DNA of 64,000 bases from Schistosoma haematobium (taxonomy: Eukaryota; Platyhelminthes; Trematoda; Strigeidida; Schistosomatidae). This document shows positions 12,881 to 25,869 of this stretch, one piece after another. The notes below the pieces were generated by a model. That model was given only the letters and a program-made list of their open reading frames with translations. It was not told the origin of the DNA and did no database searches. Every line of letters begins with the position of its first letter. Position 1 is the first letter of the stretch. The DNA lies in the NCBI RefSeq assembly GCF_000699445.3, contig NC_067197.1:1928152-1992151 (forward strand). The letters run 5' to 3'. A program made the position numbers and the translations under genes.

Positions 12881-13070
12881 TCAGTCTTCAGTCTCCAGCA
12901 ATAAGAATAGTAGGTTGGTGAACCCGCATTAATCCTGACAGATTGCCTTTCAGTGAAGGTTCATCTTTGAAAGTATTCCCTGATGGAGCTGATACCACAT
13001 ATTTCGGGTAAGGCGTTCTAGTCATTGACTACTCGATGAGAAAAACGGGAATCCTTCAAATCAATCCTTT
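12881..13070 (-). mobile_element. CR1-like LINE 3'-end fragment
   Basis: It starts at its 3' end with 'cagtcttcagtctcc' and contains the complement of the SHRVV(S/N)DWN-LP(E/Q) region found at 13310-13700. It is short and degenerate. Confidence 0.6.
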
Positions 13071-13309
13071 TTTAAATTACCTCCTGCAATTCGAGATACC
13101 ATGAACTGTTCACGTTGACGTATCATCATAAGAGCTCATAAAATGAGTTTTCCTTAAATTTCATTCCTGAAGGAATTCAACATATCAAAGCGTTCGTCTC
13201 TAGATAACAGATCAAGCTTTCTGATGATATTATTGATCTCACAGAGGAAGTTATCTTGTTTAAAAATACAGATAAGGGTATTTACTGGGAAGACAGTGGA
13301 AAGTCTTCA
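13071..13309. other. No firm feature
   Basis: Between two CR1 3' ends. A plus-strand frame near 13240-13290 reads ILFKNTDKG, faintly like a Penelope RT N-terminal motif, but it is too short to call. Confidence 0.25.
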
Positions 13310-13700
13310 GTCTGTCTTCAGTCCTCAGTAATAAGGTTGGTAGGCTAGTGAACCTATGTTAATTCTGATAGATTGCCTTCCAGTGAAGGTCCAGTTTCTC
13401 CGTGAGGATATTCACTGATGGGGCTGATACCACTTGTTCGGGTAAGGCGTTCCAGTCACTGACTACTCGATGAGAAAAATGGGACCCCACTTTAAGTTTG
13501 TTGGATCGCTGTTTGTGTACATTCTTGCTATGACCTCGGAGATTATCAGTGATGGAGGTAGCAAAAAGATGACATATTAACACCCAAATCATAATTGAAG
13601 ATACGAAATGCCAGTATAAGGTCACCTCTCTGATTCTGCTGAACAAAGTGGCAAGTTTAGACTTGAGGTTGCGACAACTTTTATCGCACCACCATCAAAG
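13310..13700 (-). mobile_element. CR1-like LINE 3'-end fragment upstream of RFC5
   Basis: Minus-strand reading gives SITDNLRGHSKNVHKQ, then SHFSHRVVSDWNALPEQVV, the conserved C-terminus of the CR1 families in this window. The 3' end at about 13310 carries repeated 'cttcagtc' units. It stops about 45 bp before the RFC5 start codon, so the RFC5 5' flank is largely LINE-derived. Confidence 0.72.
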
Positions 13701-13742
13701 GTTGTGCGCCACTGTGTATTTTTGAAATCCTAGAGGATTGCA

Positions 13743-16700
13743 ATGGAAATACCATGGTATTTTGTAGATAAAACTGGAGTTCTGTTTCAGGATTGAGAAG
13801 TACAGACCGAGCTCGATAGAAGATCTTATAAGTCATGACGACATATCAAAAACTAGTATTTCTAATTAAATTCAACTGCTGTTGTAGTAAAGAGATTTAT
13901 TGATAATGACAGGCTACCGCATTTACTGTTTTATGGTCCACCGGGAACGGGAAAAACTAGCACTATCCTAGCTGCCGCAAAGCGTTTGTACTCTCGTCAG
14001 TTTGCATCCATGGTTTTAGAGGTACGTGTTTAGATTTATAATATAGTTGTAGCTTAATGCCTCCGATGATCGGGGGATTGATGTTGTTCGTGAACAAGTA
14101 CTGAGTTTCGCCAGCACGAAAACTCTCTTCGCGTAAGATATACATTTTTATACAAACTCTCCAGTGGAAAATTCAAGCTGGTTATTCTAGACGAAGCTGA
14201 TTCCATGACAAAAGACGCTCAAAATGCACTTCGAAGAAGTAACTCTGTGTTTTCGCATATGTTTTAGTTATCGAAAAATTTACGGAAAACACCCGGTTTT
14301 GTTTAATTTGTAACTACTTGTCGAAAATTATCCCTGCAATCCAATCACGGTGCACCAAGTTCCGTTTTGCACCACTGCCCTTCAATGATGTCAGTGTGTG
14401 TCTTCGAAAAATTGCATCAAATGAAGGGTAAACAAAAGTCTCTCTTATTCCTGTTTAGCGTCGATTTAACTGACGATGGAGTAAAAGCAATTTATCAGTT
14501 TGCATCTGGGGATATGCGTAAATCTATCAACTTATTACAGGTAATCTATGTATAAATACGTTCCCAGTTGTTTTGTTAGTTAAATACATAGCGAAAGATA
14601 AGTACCAAATTTCAGATTGATCCTGGATGTATCTTCATTCACACGTAGTAGGTTCTCCGTTGTTTATGTCATACTGAAATCACCTAGAGAGTGTAGTGTT
14701 TTTATCGTAAACCAGACTTAACTATTGTGTTACATAAGAATCCCACCAGTGATATCTTTTTGTTCTGCTTAGGTTGCATTAAATTCAAAGAAACCAAACA
14801 ACTAGAGGAAGATGCTGCTGTAGAACTTCCTGTGAGATTGTAGTTCATGGACGACATTTGAGCGACGCAGAAGTGGCTTTGGGAATGTTCACCTACTTAC
14901 TAGAGCTTATAATTTGCAGTTGATTGTAAGGGTCAGGAATTACGTTTGGGATTTCCATCACGAACTGATAGCTTAAATGCCAAAATGCTCTCTAACCAAA
15001 TGAATGGATGACTTTTGCGCCAAAATCCAAAACCTTATTCTAAAACTGATTGGTTCGTCCATAAATTATAGTTTAACCGAACTTCCTCATGTTTATAGAG
15101 CACTAACATTATTTTCTGTGTGAAGACAACGAAAAAATACAGTCTTGTGATTGTCTCGATCAACATTGTGAGGACATTTAAGCGTTATCCTCGAACATGA
15201 TCTATTGCTTCAGAACTGGTGTGCGTATACACCTGAACTAATGATAGGGAGTAAGGTAGTTGAGTGTGTCAACCACCTCACCAGCCACACTAAGTTGGTA
15301 TTTGACGAAAGTTGGGCATAAATTTCAAAAACTCGTTGGGCTTTTCTTACTTCCATTACTTGTAGCACAGGTGAATTGCCCGTCCTCCAGTGTGGAACGA
15401 GTTCAGTCTGTTCTACTTTGTGACTAAAATATAGCTTTTGAAAACAGTGTATTCACAGGTTACTAGTATTTAATCATAGATGTGTTCAAAGTATCGCTAT
15501 CGTATTTTGGGACCAATAAGTGAATATTGCTGAGTTTAGGGACAGGGTACAAGATAAAGGTGAAAAATCGGCTGGTGAGGTAGTAAATAATAATCTATTG
15601 AAGTGGGTGTTACATGCATTATAGTTATCCTAACACTGCCTACTTCGATGGACGATGTTTACAGGTGTATGTGTGGGTTAGGAGGAAACTCGAGACTGTA
15701 AAACGATGACTTGGGATCACTACATGAAATCAATTACTGTTGAACTGGAAATTGTAAATAGATGCAGACTATGTGGTTGTGGTCAGGGTGATTATCGTAA
15801 CGAATGGTTAGAGACTTTGAATGACACTGATCTGAGTCGTTCGCAATGGCATGTGTCCATTCACTCTGTGTGTCCAAGATCCTGAGTCCCGAAATCGTAT
15901 ACTTCTTTTTATTCTTCCTATAATTATCTTTCTCTACTGGTACTGCTACTAGTTCTACTACTTTGGAATTCATCTCTCTGTGCTTATGGGGTATCGAAAA
16001 TTAAACCGATGTACACATGTCAGGTTCTAAGTTGACTATGGCTTCCCGGTCCAACATATCAAATCTAAGTGATACTGCGAAACATTTTAATTTCCTGTTA
16101 TCAACCCCATCGATTTTAATTTAATTACATGAGTGAATTAACTTTTATACTGGTAGGATACGGTTAGTCACTTATTTCTAACACTAAAATTAGTACTACA
16201 AAGCATTCAGAAATTTATCATAAGAAACAAATTACCATATTGTGAAGGGATATAGGAGAGTCATTTAAAAAACAAAACTTGTAATCATAAGTGTGTAGTT
16301 CAGATATGGACTTAGCTGATCTAAGTTGTATTGACTACGTTTGACCGTCTATGGAGAGCGCAATGTAAAATCTCAACTGTAATCACCATGACTGGTAGCT
16401 TTCACAAACACTGAGTTTTATAATAAAGTAGTAGTTCAACAATTAAACCAATCAGATTTAAACTGTAAGATTATGTGCCTAAACTTCCCCTCATCTCCTT
16501 TGGTTTTGCACAGTTACATATTATCTCCGAGTGATTTGATTCAGAGTGGCATACTTTAACTTATACTTTGAGATGTAGGTTTGTGGAATAATGAAAGCTT
16601 CACAACTAAGTCATCCATCTCACATCCAAAAAATAATTTATGCTGATTTTTTTGGTTATATTCATAATAATGTTACTATTGCTGAGCTACAGGGTCTGTA

Positions 16701-19700
16701 GTATTTCATCCATAGTCTTAGCGAACCTAGAAAGTATTAATGACTTCAACTATCCTCCATCACACCGTCCAGTGTCACGATAACCACACCTTTTATCGCC
16801 CGTTTAGTGTGTTGGCAACCAATTCACAGAATAGAAGCCTCTAGGATCATAACCAATGAAGTCGAAGGCTTAGCACACAGTACTAGATAAAATGGGACTG
16901 CTGAGTCATTATTACTGTCATAATAACTATTCTTTTCATAGGAAGTTGTGACCTTCAGCATACATAAATCTTATATTGATATCCTTGTAGTTATACGCTT
17001 ATGCGTCTCATGTTTGTCCGTCATCCATTTTATTCAATGTCTTTTGTCATACTACGCATTTTCTGGTTTAAGCTATATTACGGTTTGTAATGAGTAGCAA
17101 AAGTTGGCACACTTGTCTTCTCTGCTTCTCTTTCCTACGTCTTATCTTAACGTATGTTGTAGTAAATGAATGTCTGAAATAAATTCATCCAACTTAATCC
17201 GTGTTCAACTTCATAGTACCCCCGTCGTTCAAACGGTATTAGCCTAGGTGTAATATAGAGAATTAAATCGGAGATTAATATTCATGGCTTATTGATCTGC
17301 TCGCCCAAATCAGAATCAGATATCGGGCCACTATAAGATATTTCGAGACTTACAACAATTTACACAACTGGCGTACCAACTACTTATTACACAATACAGA
17401 TATTTTTGTAGAGATTTCTTGTAATATGTTCTTATCATGGTTTGTTTGACTCAAATATTCCTTATGTACATCATTTATCTCCAATCCATGAAGAGTACAT
17501 CTATGTCTTCAAAAACTGTCGACGGACCTTCTGTCTATGCTTGTGTTGCATATCCTTCACCGGCTGAGGTTCGATCGCTATTGGATCATGTACTGAATGA
17601 ACCGATCAGTACTGCTTATCACAGTAAGTTGCCTCGATAACTGTATCAATCTTTATTGCATTTGACCATTTGTGATGTTGTTTAGTAGTTACAAATATCA
17701 AAAAGTCCCTCCATCTCAATATCGCGAGTAAAAATCTGTCTATGTTGAACAGATATCATACTCAAAACAGGAAACTCATTGCTTCTTATATCGACATCAA
17801 ATAGATGAAAATTCCAAATTAGTCGTAAATAAAATGCGAAAATAATCCAAGATGTAACTAAATAACTAAACATAGCAGTCGACGAAATCAGTAAAAACAA
17901 ATTGTTAAGATAGAAAATTCCCCTATACTACGAAAACCAGTTGTCCAAGATCCAATACATTAGTGTCTTACCACTCAAAAACTTCTATACTGTAGCTAGT
18001 ATACTAGTATTTCCCATTCATTTGTAATGTCTCGCAGCCACTTCAGATAACGTAGTCAAGCAAATTCATAGATGCACATCGATGTGGCTCAAAATAGAAG
18101 TTAATCCTTAACACATACATGAATAGTAGGCCGGCTTGAGAAAACAATGAAGGACTAAGCAGAAGGTTTTTTTCAGGACTTTGAAATCCATTTGTTCAAG
18201 ATTTTGGCAGCAGTATCCCCTTTAAATTCGATATACATACAGAGTTTTCTTCTGAACTGCTGGTGCTTTTTCCGGATGTTGTGTAGGTGTTAACTTCCTC
18301 TCGACAAAACTAGGTGGATAACCATTTCTGATGAGTGTCTACCGAAGTTGAAGTAGTTCATCGTCTATTGTGCCATTAGAACATATTCGCTTAATCCTAG
18401 AGGGTAAAGAGTGAATTAAGTTTCTCTTCCTATTCAAGGGGACCCAGCTATGAAATTTCGTATACCGAACATTGCAGGTGGGTTTTTTATACATTGGTCT
18501 CTGTAAAAACCATCTGACCTTATTTCTAACCGTACACTAAGATAATGAAATTTCTCGTTCGCCTCCGGTTCCAGTGTGAATTCAATTGAGTGATGACAAA
18601 TATTGAACCAATCCTAAATATCATTGTGGTCTATATCTTCTTCACAAATAATGAAAGTATCATCCGTATATCTCTTATATAAATGAAATATCAATTATTG
18701 GTCGAAATACCGCATTTTCGATATTGTCCATGAAACAATCAGCTAAGAGGAGACCCAATGGTGAACCCATTGCAACTCCATCAGTTTGTCTATGGAAATC
18801 ATTATCAAGTCTAAATTTCTCATTGAGACTACATCATAGAAATATGTTTTGGGACACAAATTTCAAAGTTGTTATTTTCAGTATAGTCGCATAAAAAACA
18901 TATAGTTTCTGTGAGTGGAACATTTGTAAGGAGAGAAGTGACATTCAATAAGATCTTTTTTCTATCATTTGCATTGATATTTCTAATTGCGTCGACAAAA
19001 TCAATTGAATCAGAAGAGTTGTACCCTTTAATGTAATTTTTGCCGGGTTTCAAAATCTCAGCTAACCATTTAATAATCAAATGATATGGAGAATAACTCA
19101 TATCAGGTATAGGACATAGGGGCATATTTTTCTTATGAACTTTTGCGAGGCCGTACAGTCTTGGTATAAAGGAATACGATAGTCTAAGATGTTCATAGAA
19201 GTGACAGTTAATAATAAACTCATTTTTCTTCTTCCTTAGGATTCTAGTTAACATCTGTCCCATTTTCTCAGTTGCATCTTTTTGAATGGCTTCTTTAGAG
19301 GATGTGGTAAAATCAGATAATATCGAGGATAGTTTGGTGATATATTATGCTAAAATGTTTTATTATCCCCATAATAATTGTGACGTAAAGCCTGGTATTA
19401 CATGAACATATACTCAGTCGTTGATACATTTCATCAAGTACAGATTCACGTACTTCACTTTGAGTCACATTTTATGCATAAGGGTTAGTGATCTTATCCA
19501 ACTGCCCGAACCGAAAGAGGTGCAATGTGACGCCCACGTACAACCTAATGGTTGAAAGTTAAGCGCCCCAATCAATAAGCCACTAATCAGTTATCAAATT
19601 ATATCAATTTCAACAAGAAAATCTAACAGATTACATTTAAATAAGAAAAATTAGTTCAGCGAAGAATTCTCTTTTCGGCAAATTCATCTTCAAAGCTGTA

Positions 19701-22700
19701 CAATCGCAAATATATATACTTATTTTTACAGGATGATAATAGTACTGATAATAAACTTCTGTTAGACATGTTGACAGTGAGGTTAAATAAACAAAGTTAT
19801 TAAAAAAATTCTTTTAGAAAACAAGGAAAGTTTAATAATCGTTCGATTGATAATGGCTGAAGTATTCATCAAATGATAGATAGGGAGATTATCATTGGGA
19901 AAGGATAGCTCAGCATGATAAGATAAAATGTTAAAATTGAGATGAAATGTATGATTTTGAGATGATGGAGAAGATTTGTAGCTCAGTTGAATGGTTTCGA
20001 TGGAGTTATTTTCCAGCTCAGAGAACAAAACTCCAGGATTATATGTAATCAGGATGATCGTAGAAACAAATAAACCAGTTGGGGGGGGGGTTAGAAGATT
20101 TAAGGGGAAGATGGTAGGTGAAACAGATGGCTGTAAAGGAAGCAGAGTATGAAGAGAAAAAAGATTATGAAACATTAAGACCATGGTAGAAGAAGAGGTT
20201 GTACCAGTCTCTTTTGTACACACAACTCTGGTTTTTCCAGATGTATGACTATTGCTTCAGCAATGCAAAGAAGATGCAATCTAATTGTCTTTGGAAGACT
20301 TCTACTTACCTTGTGGATGATTTTGAACACAGAGTTTGTCTTGATTGAGTGACCTGTGTTCATAAGGTGTTCGATTATTGAACTTCTTATTGAGTCGTTC
20401 CCTCCTCCTTTTAGCCACCCCGGATAATATTCTTGAATTCTTTTTTGATAAAGTATACATCGAACGACCTATATACCTAGCTCCACATGAGCAAGTAAAT
20501 TGGTAAATGCCCATTGAGTTGATCAGATGCAATAATTTATCTTTAAGATTATTGGTGAACAATGGTCGACTGAAGAATACTATTCACAATGTTGCTGCGA
20601 AGAATGTTCTTTTTAAAGAATTCAAAATTCTCCTCTTTTAGATGTATGTGGCTCTCTGTCACCCTTGAATTCGATGTTCATGCATAAAGTTTTCTTTTCT
20701 ACTGCAATTATTTGTGTTTTCGGTTTTATATTCTTATCAATGAATATCGAAGGATAGCTGTTTTTTTAAGTAAGTATCTCCTTCAAGAGGTCCGATTCTG
20801 TATCTATGACTTCGGGACTACAAATTCTTCGTATTCTTGTATCGACTAGCGAACACGTTCAGATATGTTTACACATTACTTTGGATTGAATATGATCAAT
20901 TATACTTTAAGTTAATGATCATTTTTGTTCTAAAGTACAAATAACTTCCTAAGAGCAAACATTCATATTATATTATATCATATTCATATATTTTTAGATA
21001 TTACAACAGTAAAAAATTTGAAAGGAATTGCATTGCAAGATATAATTACAGAAATTCATCCATTGATAATGCGTAGTAAGTTTCTTTGTTATTTTTTATA
21101 TTAAATTATATTGTCTAGTAACCAAATATCTTTACCCCCCCCCAACAATCTTTAACTTTTTAAACAAGTCCTGTGTGTACAATATAGTCAGTCAGTTACA
21201 ACGTGGGACCAGGCACATATATGCATGTACAATATAGTGTAGTGTATGAAATACAATACATTTTCAGTTAACATTACTATCTTAACTATTACAAAATCTA
21301 AGTTAGATATAATACAAGGATAATATGTATATGTTAGAATACCTGGTTAGTTTCGTCCTTTGAACGTTAAGCTCCATTGATCTTGTCGATAACGTCATGT
21401 AACTTACCTCTTACCTATAGCATGAAGAGAATTCTTTTTAGGTATTTCAAAATACATTTAGGTTACGAGCGGTTTTGATGACAGATCACAATGACTACAG
21501 AAGATAATGAACAACTATAGTGAACTAGAACACAAATGGGGAGAGTCAGTTCTCCCTCTTGAAACGCTTTCATATGACCACATGTAATCACTGCCTTCTC
21601 GCGGCGAATTTGTTGTTTACGAGATTGAGAGGACAAAAAGCGAAACACCGGCGCTTTAACCGGGTTGGTGGACACACAGAGTTCAACTAGTGGAGTTAGA
21701 AAACCCTGATTTCAAACCAATGATGCACATGGGTTCCAGTATCCTTATTGAATAAATGGTGTATGAACCAATTGTTGGCCACCGGTTACAATGGGACTTC
21801 ATCTCCTTACGATGCTCCGCTGCCTTTTGGACCAGACCTTTAGGTCAAAGGCTCCGGCTGTGGCCCTCTAAGAGAAACGCCTGCTTCGGTGTGGGCACCC
21901 GGGCAGTATATCAGCCCTCGCACAAATCGAATGATTTATGTGGCGCATATCTACTTGGCGCCTCCTTGTACCAATGTTTATGCTTTTAAATAAATAAAGA
22001 TAATGGGGACAATGGAATGTATCTCGACACAAAATTACATAATCTCTTGGTAAAATCTGAGAACCATACAGTAAATATTTCATTTGCAAAATATCAATCA
22101 ATCGTCTCGGACTTAGTTGTTCTTTCGTTTCCACACCGATCACTCTGTTTTTCTTTCTTTTTTCTTCGATCTTCTTGTCCTTCTGCCGCCAGACATCTAA
22201 CTTTCGATTGATGATACATACTACTTGTATCTGTTGACATCAGTAGCACATACCACACAACTACTTAAAACTGGTCCATTTGCAAACTATTAGAACGAAA
22301 AAATAAAAAGGTTTGGAATCACGATCCTAGCGTTTGATGCAGTTCCACAATGCATACTTGATAAGTAGAACTAAACACCAAAAGGGGTACTAGGTCGATA
22401 GATTATTAAGTCACAATACTCGGTCACGTGATACACGAGACTAAATTATCCAACTAGCAATCAAGAACCAGATACAGCCCAGAACAACAGCCTTTTGTTG
22501 TAATACAAATCAGTTAGCAAATAGATGCAGAGTGGGACCAGGTGAAGTCAGTTTTACATATAAAATGGTTTTTTATGTTTAGTATAGCCAGATATTTCTT
22601 GTCGACCAATCATGACTTACCGTAATCGGTATGTCATCAACAATTGTCCTAATAGCACCAAATTAATCATTGAATACAGGCTTAAACTGCACACAAAAAA

Positions 22701-24215
22701 CATCAATGACCTATAGGGTGCGGAATACGTATCACTGACTGATGAGTGCTAAATGACTCCAAATTTAGGAAAAAAGCTTCTTGACACTTGCCTCTAATCA
22801 CTTAATATCTAATATTTTCACCAAGTGAGAAAATAAATCAGTTTCTTCCTTGTAAAAAATTGTCAATAATCTGATGTAATCCCTTTAGCTTATATATTAC
22901 TTCTTGACTAGAAATCAGTCAATCATTATTATCGTAGAGCAGAACCTGGAACAAATATCTGTTAACTAATGTTACCATATTGCATTTTTAACCGGAAGTG
23001 TATTCGGTTAGTCCTTGCCAGTGATTAACAGGATTTACCGATTAGAGCGTAGCCAACTAAAAATGTCAACATAACATTTCTTTTGAATATTTGTAATCCT
23101 TGTTAATATAATCCGGATTTAATTGGTTATCTAACCATATCTTTGTGATAAAGCCTATATGTTAGCTCCATCTGTAATAATCAATAAAGCACTATAATTA
23201 TTACTTACGCCTGTTACTCCTCGTGAAGGAGCATAGGCCGCTCACCAGCGTTCTCCATCCAACCCTGTCCTGGGCAATCCTTTCTAGCTCCGTCCAGTTG
23301 TAATTCATCGTTTTCATATCTGCTTCTATTATCCGACGCAATGTGTTCTTTGGCCTTCCTCTTTTCCGCTTCCCTTCAGGATTCCAAGTTAGGGCTTGCC
23401 TCGTGATGCAGTTTGACGATTTGCGTAATGTATGTCCTATCCATTTCCATCGTCTTTTCCTAATTTCTTCTTCAGCTGGAAGTTGGTTTGTTCTCTCCCA
23501 CAAAAGGCTGTTACTGATGGTATCCGGCCAATGAATGTTGAGAATCTTGGCTATAATTATTGGCGAAGATTAATCTATCCCAATGAAAATCATGTACAGT
23601 CAAGTATTCCTAATTGTTATTACAAAAACGTTAACAATTCTAGTTGACAGAACGTTTTACTCATTACGGCTACAGAGTTAAGCTTGAAATTTCTATTGCC
23701 CGTTTGTTGATATTCACAACTGCGATCAAGCTCTTAAATCATATGCACATCTTAGGCAGATTTACTTGATATAGCCTTTAGTCACAAGCTTTAGTATATT
23801 TGCTATTTGGTTAACAGACATCTTGTCTTAGCTGAAACTCATCAGTGGTATGTACATATTCACATCGAGACTGGAATTGGGTACCTATCTCTTCAAACGT
23901 CAATGTGTTATCACCTAACCTACTCGGCATTCCATCCGATTTCGTCATTGAAGTTATATTGATATCATGAACACTTAGTTTTTCTGGCAATATTTATTCG
24001 ACATTTCATTGTAGTAGGATTTCTGTTTACTTTTCAATTATTTTCTCAATTGATATTTAGTTGATTTGCCGGATGCAATACGCTGTGATTTATTAATTGC
24101 GTTATCCGATATAGAAAATCGTATGTCACAAGGAGCATCAGAAAGATTACAATTGGGTGCATTTGTTTCAGCATTTACTCGAGCAAAAATAGCACTAGAG
24201 TCCAAGATTCCCTAA
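13743..24215 (+). CDS. RFC5: Replication factor C subunit 5-like clamp-loader ATPase (ten exons)
   Basis: Small subunit of the nuclear clamp loader that places PCNA on primed DNA. Exons: 13743-13756, 13791-13855, 13888-14021, 14053-14132, 14165-14238, 14268-14427, 14459-14540, 17494-17623, 20998-21075, 24061-24215. All junctions are GT-AG and in phase; the spliced length is 972 nt (323 residues plus TAA), close to animal RFC5. Seen: RFC box PWIEKYRP (residues 4-11), Walker A GPPGTGKT (43-50), LNASDDRG (72-79), Walker B LDEAD (106-110), sensor [12 protein letters not shown] motif (149-151) and SGDMR. The family assignment rests on close agreement with animal RFC5 through both the AAA+ domain and the C-terminal collar. 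The ATG is the first after an in-frame stop. Introns 1-6 are 29-34 nt; introns 7-9 are 2953, 3374 and 2985 nt and carry retroelements. Nothing in the coding exons looks broken. Confidence 0.95.
14931..15085. repeat. Dispersed repeat, copy 2 of 2, in RFC5 intron 7
   Basis: Same orientation and similar sequence to 8181-8350. No coding content. Confidence 0.55.
15170..16040 (+). mobile_element. LINE 3' fragment with inverted terminal motif, in RFC5 intron 7
   Basis: Degenerate plus-strand reading of a LINE RT C-terminal region: [12 protein letters not shown], then [24 protein letters not shown] and [16 protein letters not shown] with LETLNDTD. It matches the copies at 24420-25425 and 61215-61799. 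The 3' end at 16009-16039 is the inverse complement of the motif that begins the 5' end at 58475. It is sense to RFC5. Confidence 0.72.
18145..19335 (-). mobile_element. Penelope-like element, RT and linker portion, in RFC5 intron 8
   Basis: Minus-strand reading shows [15 protein letters not shown] and [15 protein letters not shown], the hallmark Penelope-like RT motifs, then [20 protein letters not shown] before a broken catalytic region near 18650. The linker continues to about 18145 (SVCISNLKG) and stops before the endonuclease. It is antisense to RFC5. Confidence 0.8.
19750..20885 (-). mobile_element. Penelope-like element, linker, GIY-YIG endonuclease and 3' region
   Basis: Reading down from 20885: linker ([11 protein letters not shown]), [15 protein letters not shown], then the GIY-YIG nuclease [18 protein letters not shown] at about 20520-20465, and the C-terminus [16 protein letters not shown] with [17 protein letters not shown] ending at 20175. 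Then about 400 bp of non-coding 3' sequence. In transcript order this endonuclease precedes the RT piece at 19335-18145, so the two are parts of different copies. This could be a tandem arrangement, which Penelope-like elements often show. Confidence 0.8.
21186..21226 (+). repeat. Isolated LINE terminal motif
   Basis: Almost identical to the 5'-terminal motif at 58475-58518 (AGTCAGTCAGTTACAACGT, then GGACCAGGCACATATATGC), but the LINE 5' UTR found at 58.5 kb does not follow. It may mark a severely truncated copy. Confidence 0.55.
21520..21990. repeat. Dispersed repeat of unknown family, copy 1, in RFC5 intron 9
   Basis: About 470 bp similar, in the same orientation, to 25870-26290. Shared blocks include 'tctccctct(c/t)gaaa', 'gctttaaccgg', 'gggcacccgggcag' and 'gcctccttgtaccaat'. 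GC-richer than its surroundings. The open frames in it are short and differ between the two copies, so it is probably non-coding. Confidence 0.65.
23195..23565 (-). mobile_element. RTE-like LINE 3' end, in RFC5 intron 9
   Basis: Minus-strand ORF reads [30 protein letters not shown], then [20 protein letters not shown] and DRVGWRTLV, the conserved C-terminus of schistosome RTE-like elements. The 3' end is a 'taag' repeat. The reading frame is intact over about 100 codons, so it is among the better-kept RTE pieces here. Confidence 0.85.
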
Positions 24216-24253
24216 AAACAAAAGTTCCCCATTTCAATTTTGTTCTCATGTTT

Positions 24254-24259
24254 AATAAA
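24254..24259 (+). promoter_or_regulatory. Candidate polyadenylation signal of RFC5
   Basis: AATAAA lies 39 nt after the TAA stop of exon 10, a normal distance for a short 3' UTR. No other canonical hexamer occurs before the LINE that begins near 24420. Confidence 0.6.
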
Positions 24260-24419
24260 TCAATCTTTGCAAATCGTATTTCTTTTCTTTAATTAGTAAT
24301 ATTTCTAGTTTATCGTTATTGTAAACGTGTTATCATAGACATTCATTTAGAAATAACATTCTTATCATCTGACTTATCAGGAATCAATTTTCTACTACGA
24401 GATTCTCTTGTTAACTTAG

Positions 24420-25425
24420 AATACACAAATGGTATATTTTTGTTTATTGAAGACCCTGGATAAGTATAGTTTTCTGACCGTCTTAAGCAACGTTGCAAGG
24501 ATGTTTAGAATGCGTTTCTCTCCTTCTAAATGCAAAATGTTGCTTCAGAACCTTTCCGCATCAGCATCTAAACCTGTGATAATCAATGAAGTAGTTGAGT
24601 TTGTTGACTATTTCACTTATCTTGGAAGTCTCATCAATTCATATGGGTTGGCGTCCGACGAAATCTGGTCTCGGATTCAGAAATTTAGGCTGGTTTTTGT
24701 CAATTTACATAACTTGTAGTGTAAGCGAGATATCCATTTCCCAACTAAAGGACAAGCTTAATGTACAGTAGTCCACTCCACCTTTGTGGTTGTGAAACAT
24801 GGCATTTAAAAATATATTATATTCGTAGGTTATTCTTTTATGATTATAGATGCCCTCGAAGCATTGCTGAGATTATGGATCCAAGATAAAGGTGACAAAT
24901 CGGTTGGTGAGGTAGTAAATAATAATCAATTGAAGTAGGTGTTACATGCATTATAGTTATCCTAACACTGCCTACTTCGATGGACGATGTTTTCAGGTGT
25001 ATGAGTGGGTTAGGAGGAAACTCGAGACTGTGAAACGATGACTTGGGATCACTCCATGAAATCAATTACTGTTGAACTGGAAATTGTAAATAAATGCAGA
25101 CTATGTGGTTGTGGTCATGGTGGTTATCGTAACGAATGGTTAGAGACTTTGAATGACACTGATCTGAACCGTTCGCAACGGTGAGCGTGCATTCACTGTC
25201 TTCCCTTAAAGCCTGTATCTAAATTCATGACTTTTCTTTTTGTCGCACTAGTTTATACATTTTCTAACCTTATCTTCGATGCCTAGTCTTTTTTATTACC
25301 AGCAATATGTTACTACCTCAATTACTCTGGGATTTACCCTGACAATTTCATCTCGCTATGCAATGGGGTATGACAAATTTAGCTGATGTACACATGTACC
25401 AGGCTCTATGTTGCTTTTGACTGAC
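24420..25425 (+). mobile_element. LINE 3' fragment with inverted terminal motif, just after RFC5
   Basis: Plus-strand reading of RT: LTVLSNVARMFRMRFSPSKC, VEFVDYFTYLGSLIN, SDEIWSRIQKFRL, then degenerate C-terminal sequence and [15 protein letters not shown]. It matches 15170-16040 closely. It ends with the motif at 25384-25424, inverse-complementary to the 5' end at 58475. It lies about 200 bp beyond the RFC5 stop, in the same orientation. Confidence 0.78.
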
Positions 25426-25869
25426 GCAATGCCGCTTAGTTTAGATTGACTGTTTTTAGATCAGTTTTTCAGTCAGTCGTAATCAACATACGACCGGCTA
25501 CAGATGTCCATCAGCTCATGTTATCACGTGACATCAACTCAGCAAGATAAAGATGAATAGCAAAGTAGTTGAAATAAAGGTAGTAATAATAATGATAAGG
25601 AAAGATCTAATACTGAGAATGCTTCGAAGATGGAGAAGAAATTCGCAAAACAAAGCATGTGGAAGAATCTTGAAATTCTCAATTTAAGTGAAAATGAAGA
25701 ATGAATTCAGCGTCATGTCGCCTACAGTGACAATCATTGTGTGAAATTCAATTAGACAGTCAGTAGAAACAATATAGTTCAGAATTAGTGTGCCAATATG
25801 TGAATGACGGTATTGTACTTACAGGAACTACATTACTTAGTAGTTTCCGTAAGTGTCCCCAAATGCCCT

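Noticed and set aside
14367..14555. 62-codon plus-strand ORF starting [10 protein letters not shown]
   Set aside because: It reads exon 6 of RFC5 out of frame, crosses intron 6, and is correct only in exon 7. The spliced model replaces it.
22738..22775. Hammerhead-like 'actgatgagtgc'
   Set aside because: It has CTGATGAG but no stem II partner and no GAAA at the proper distance.
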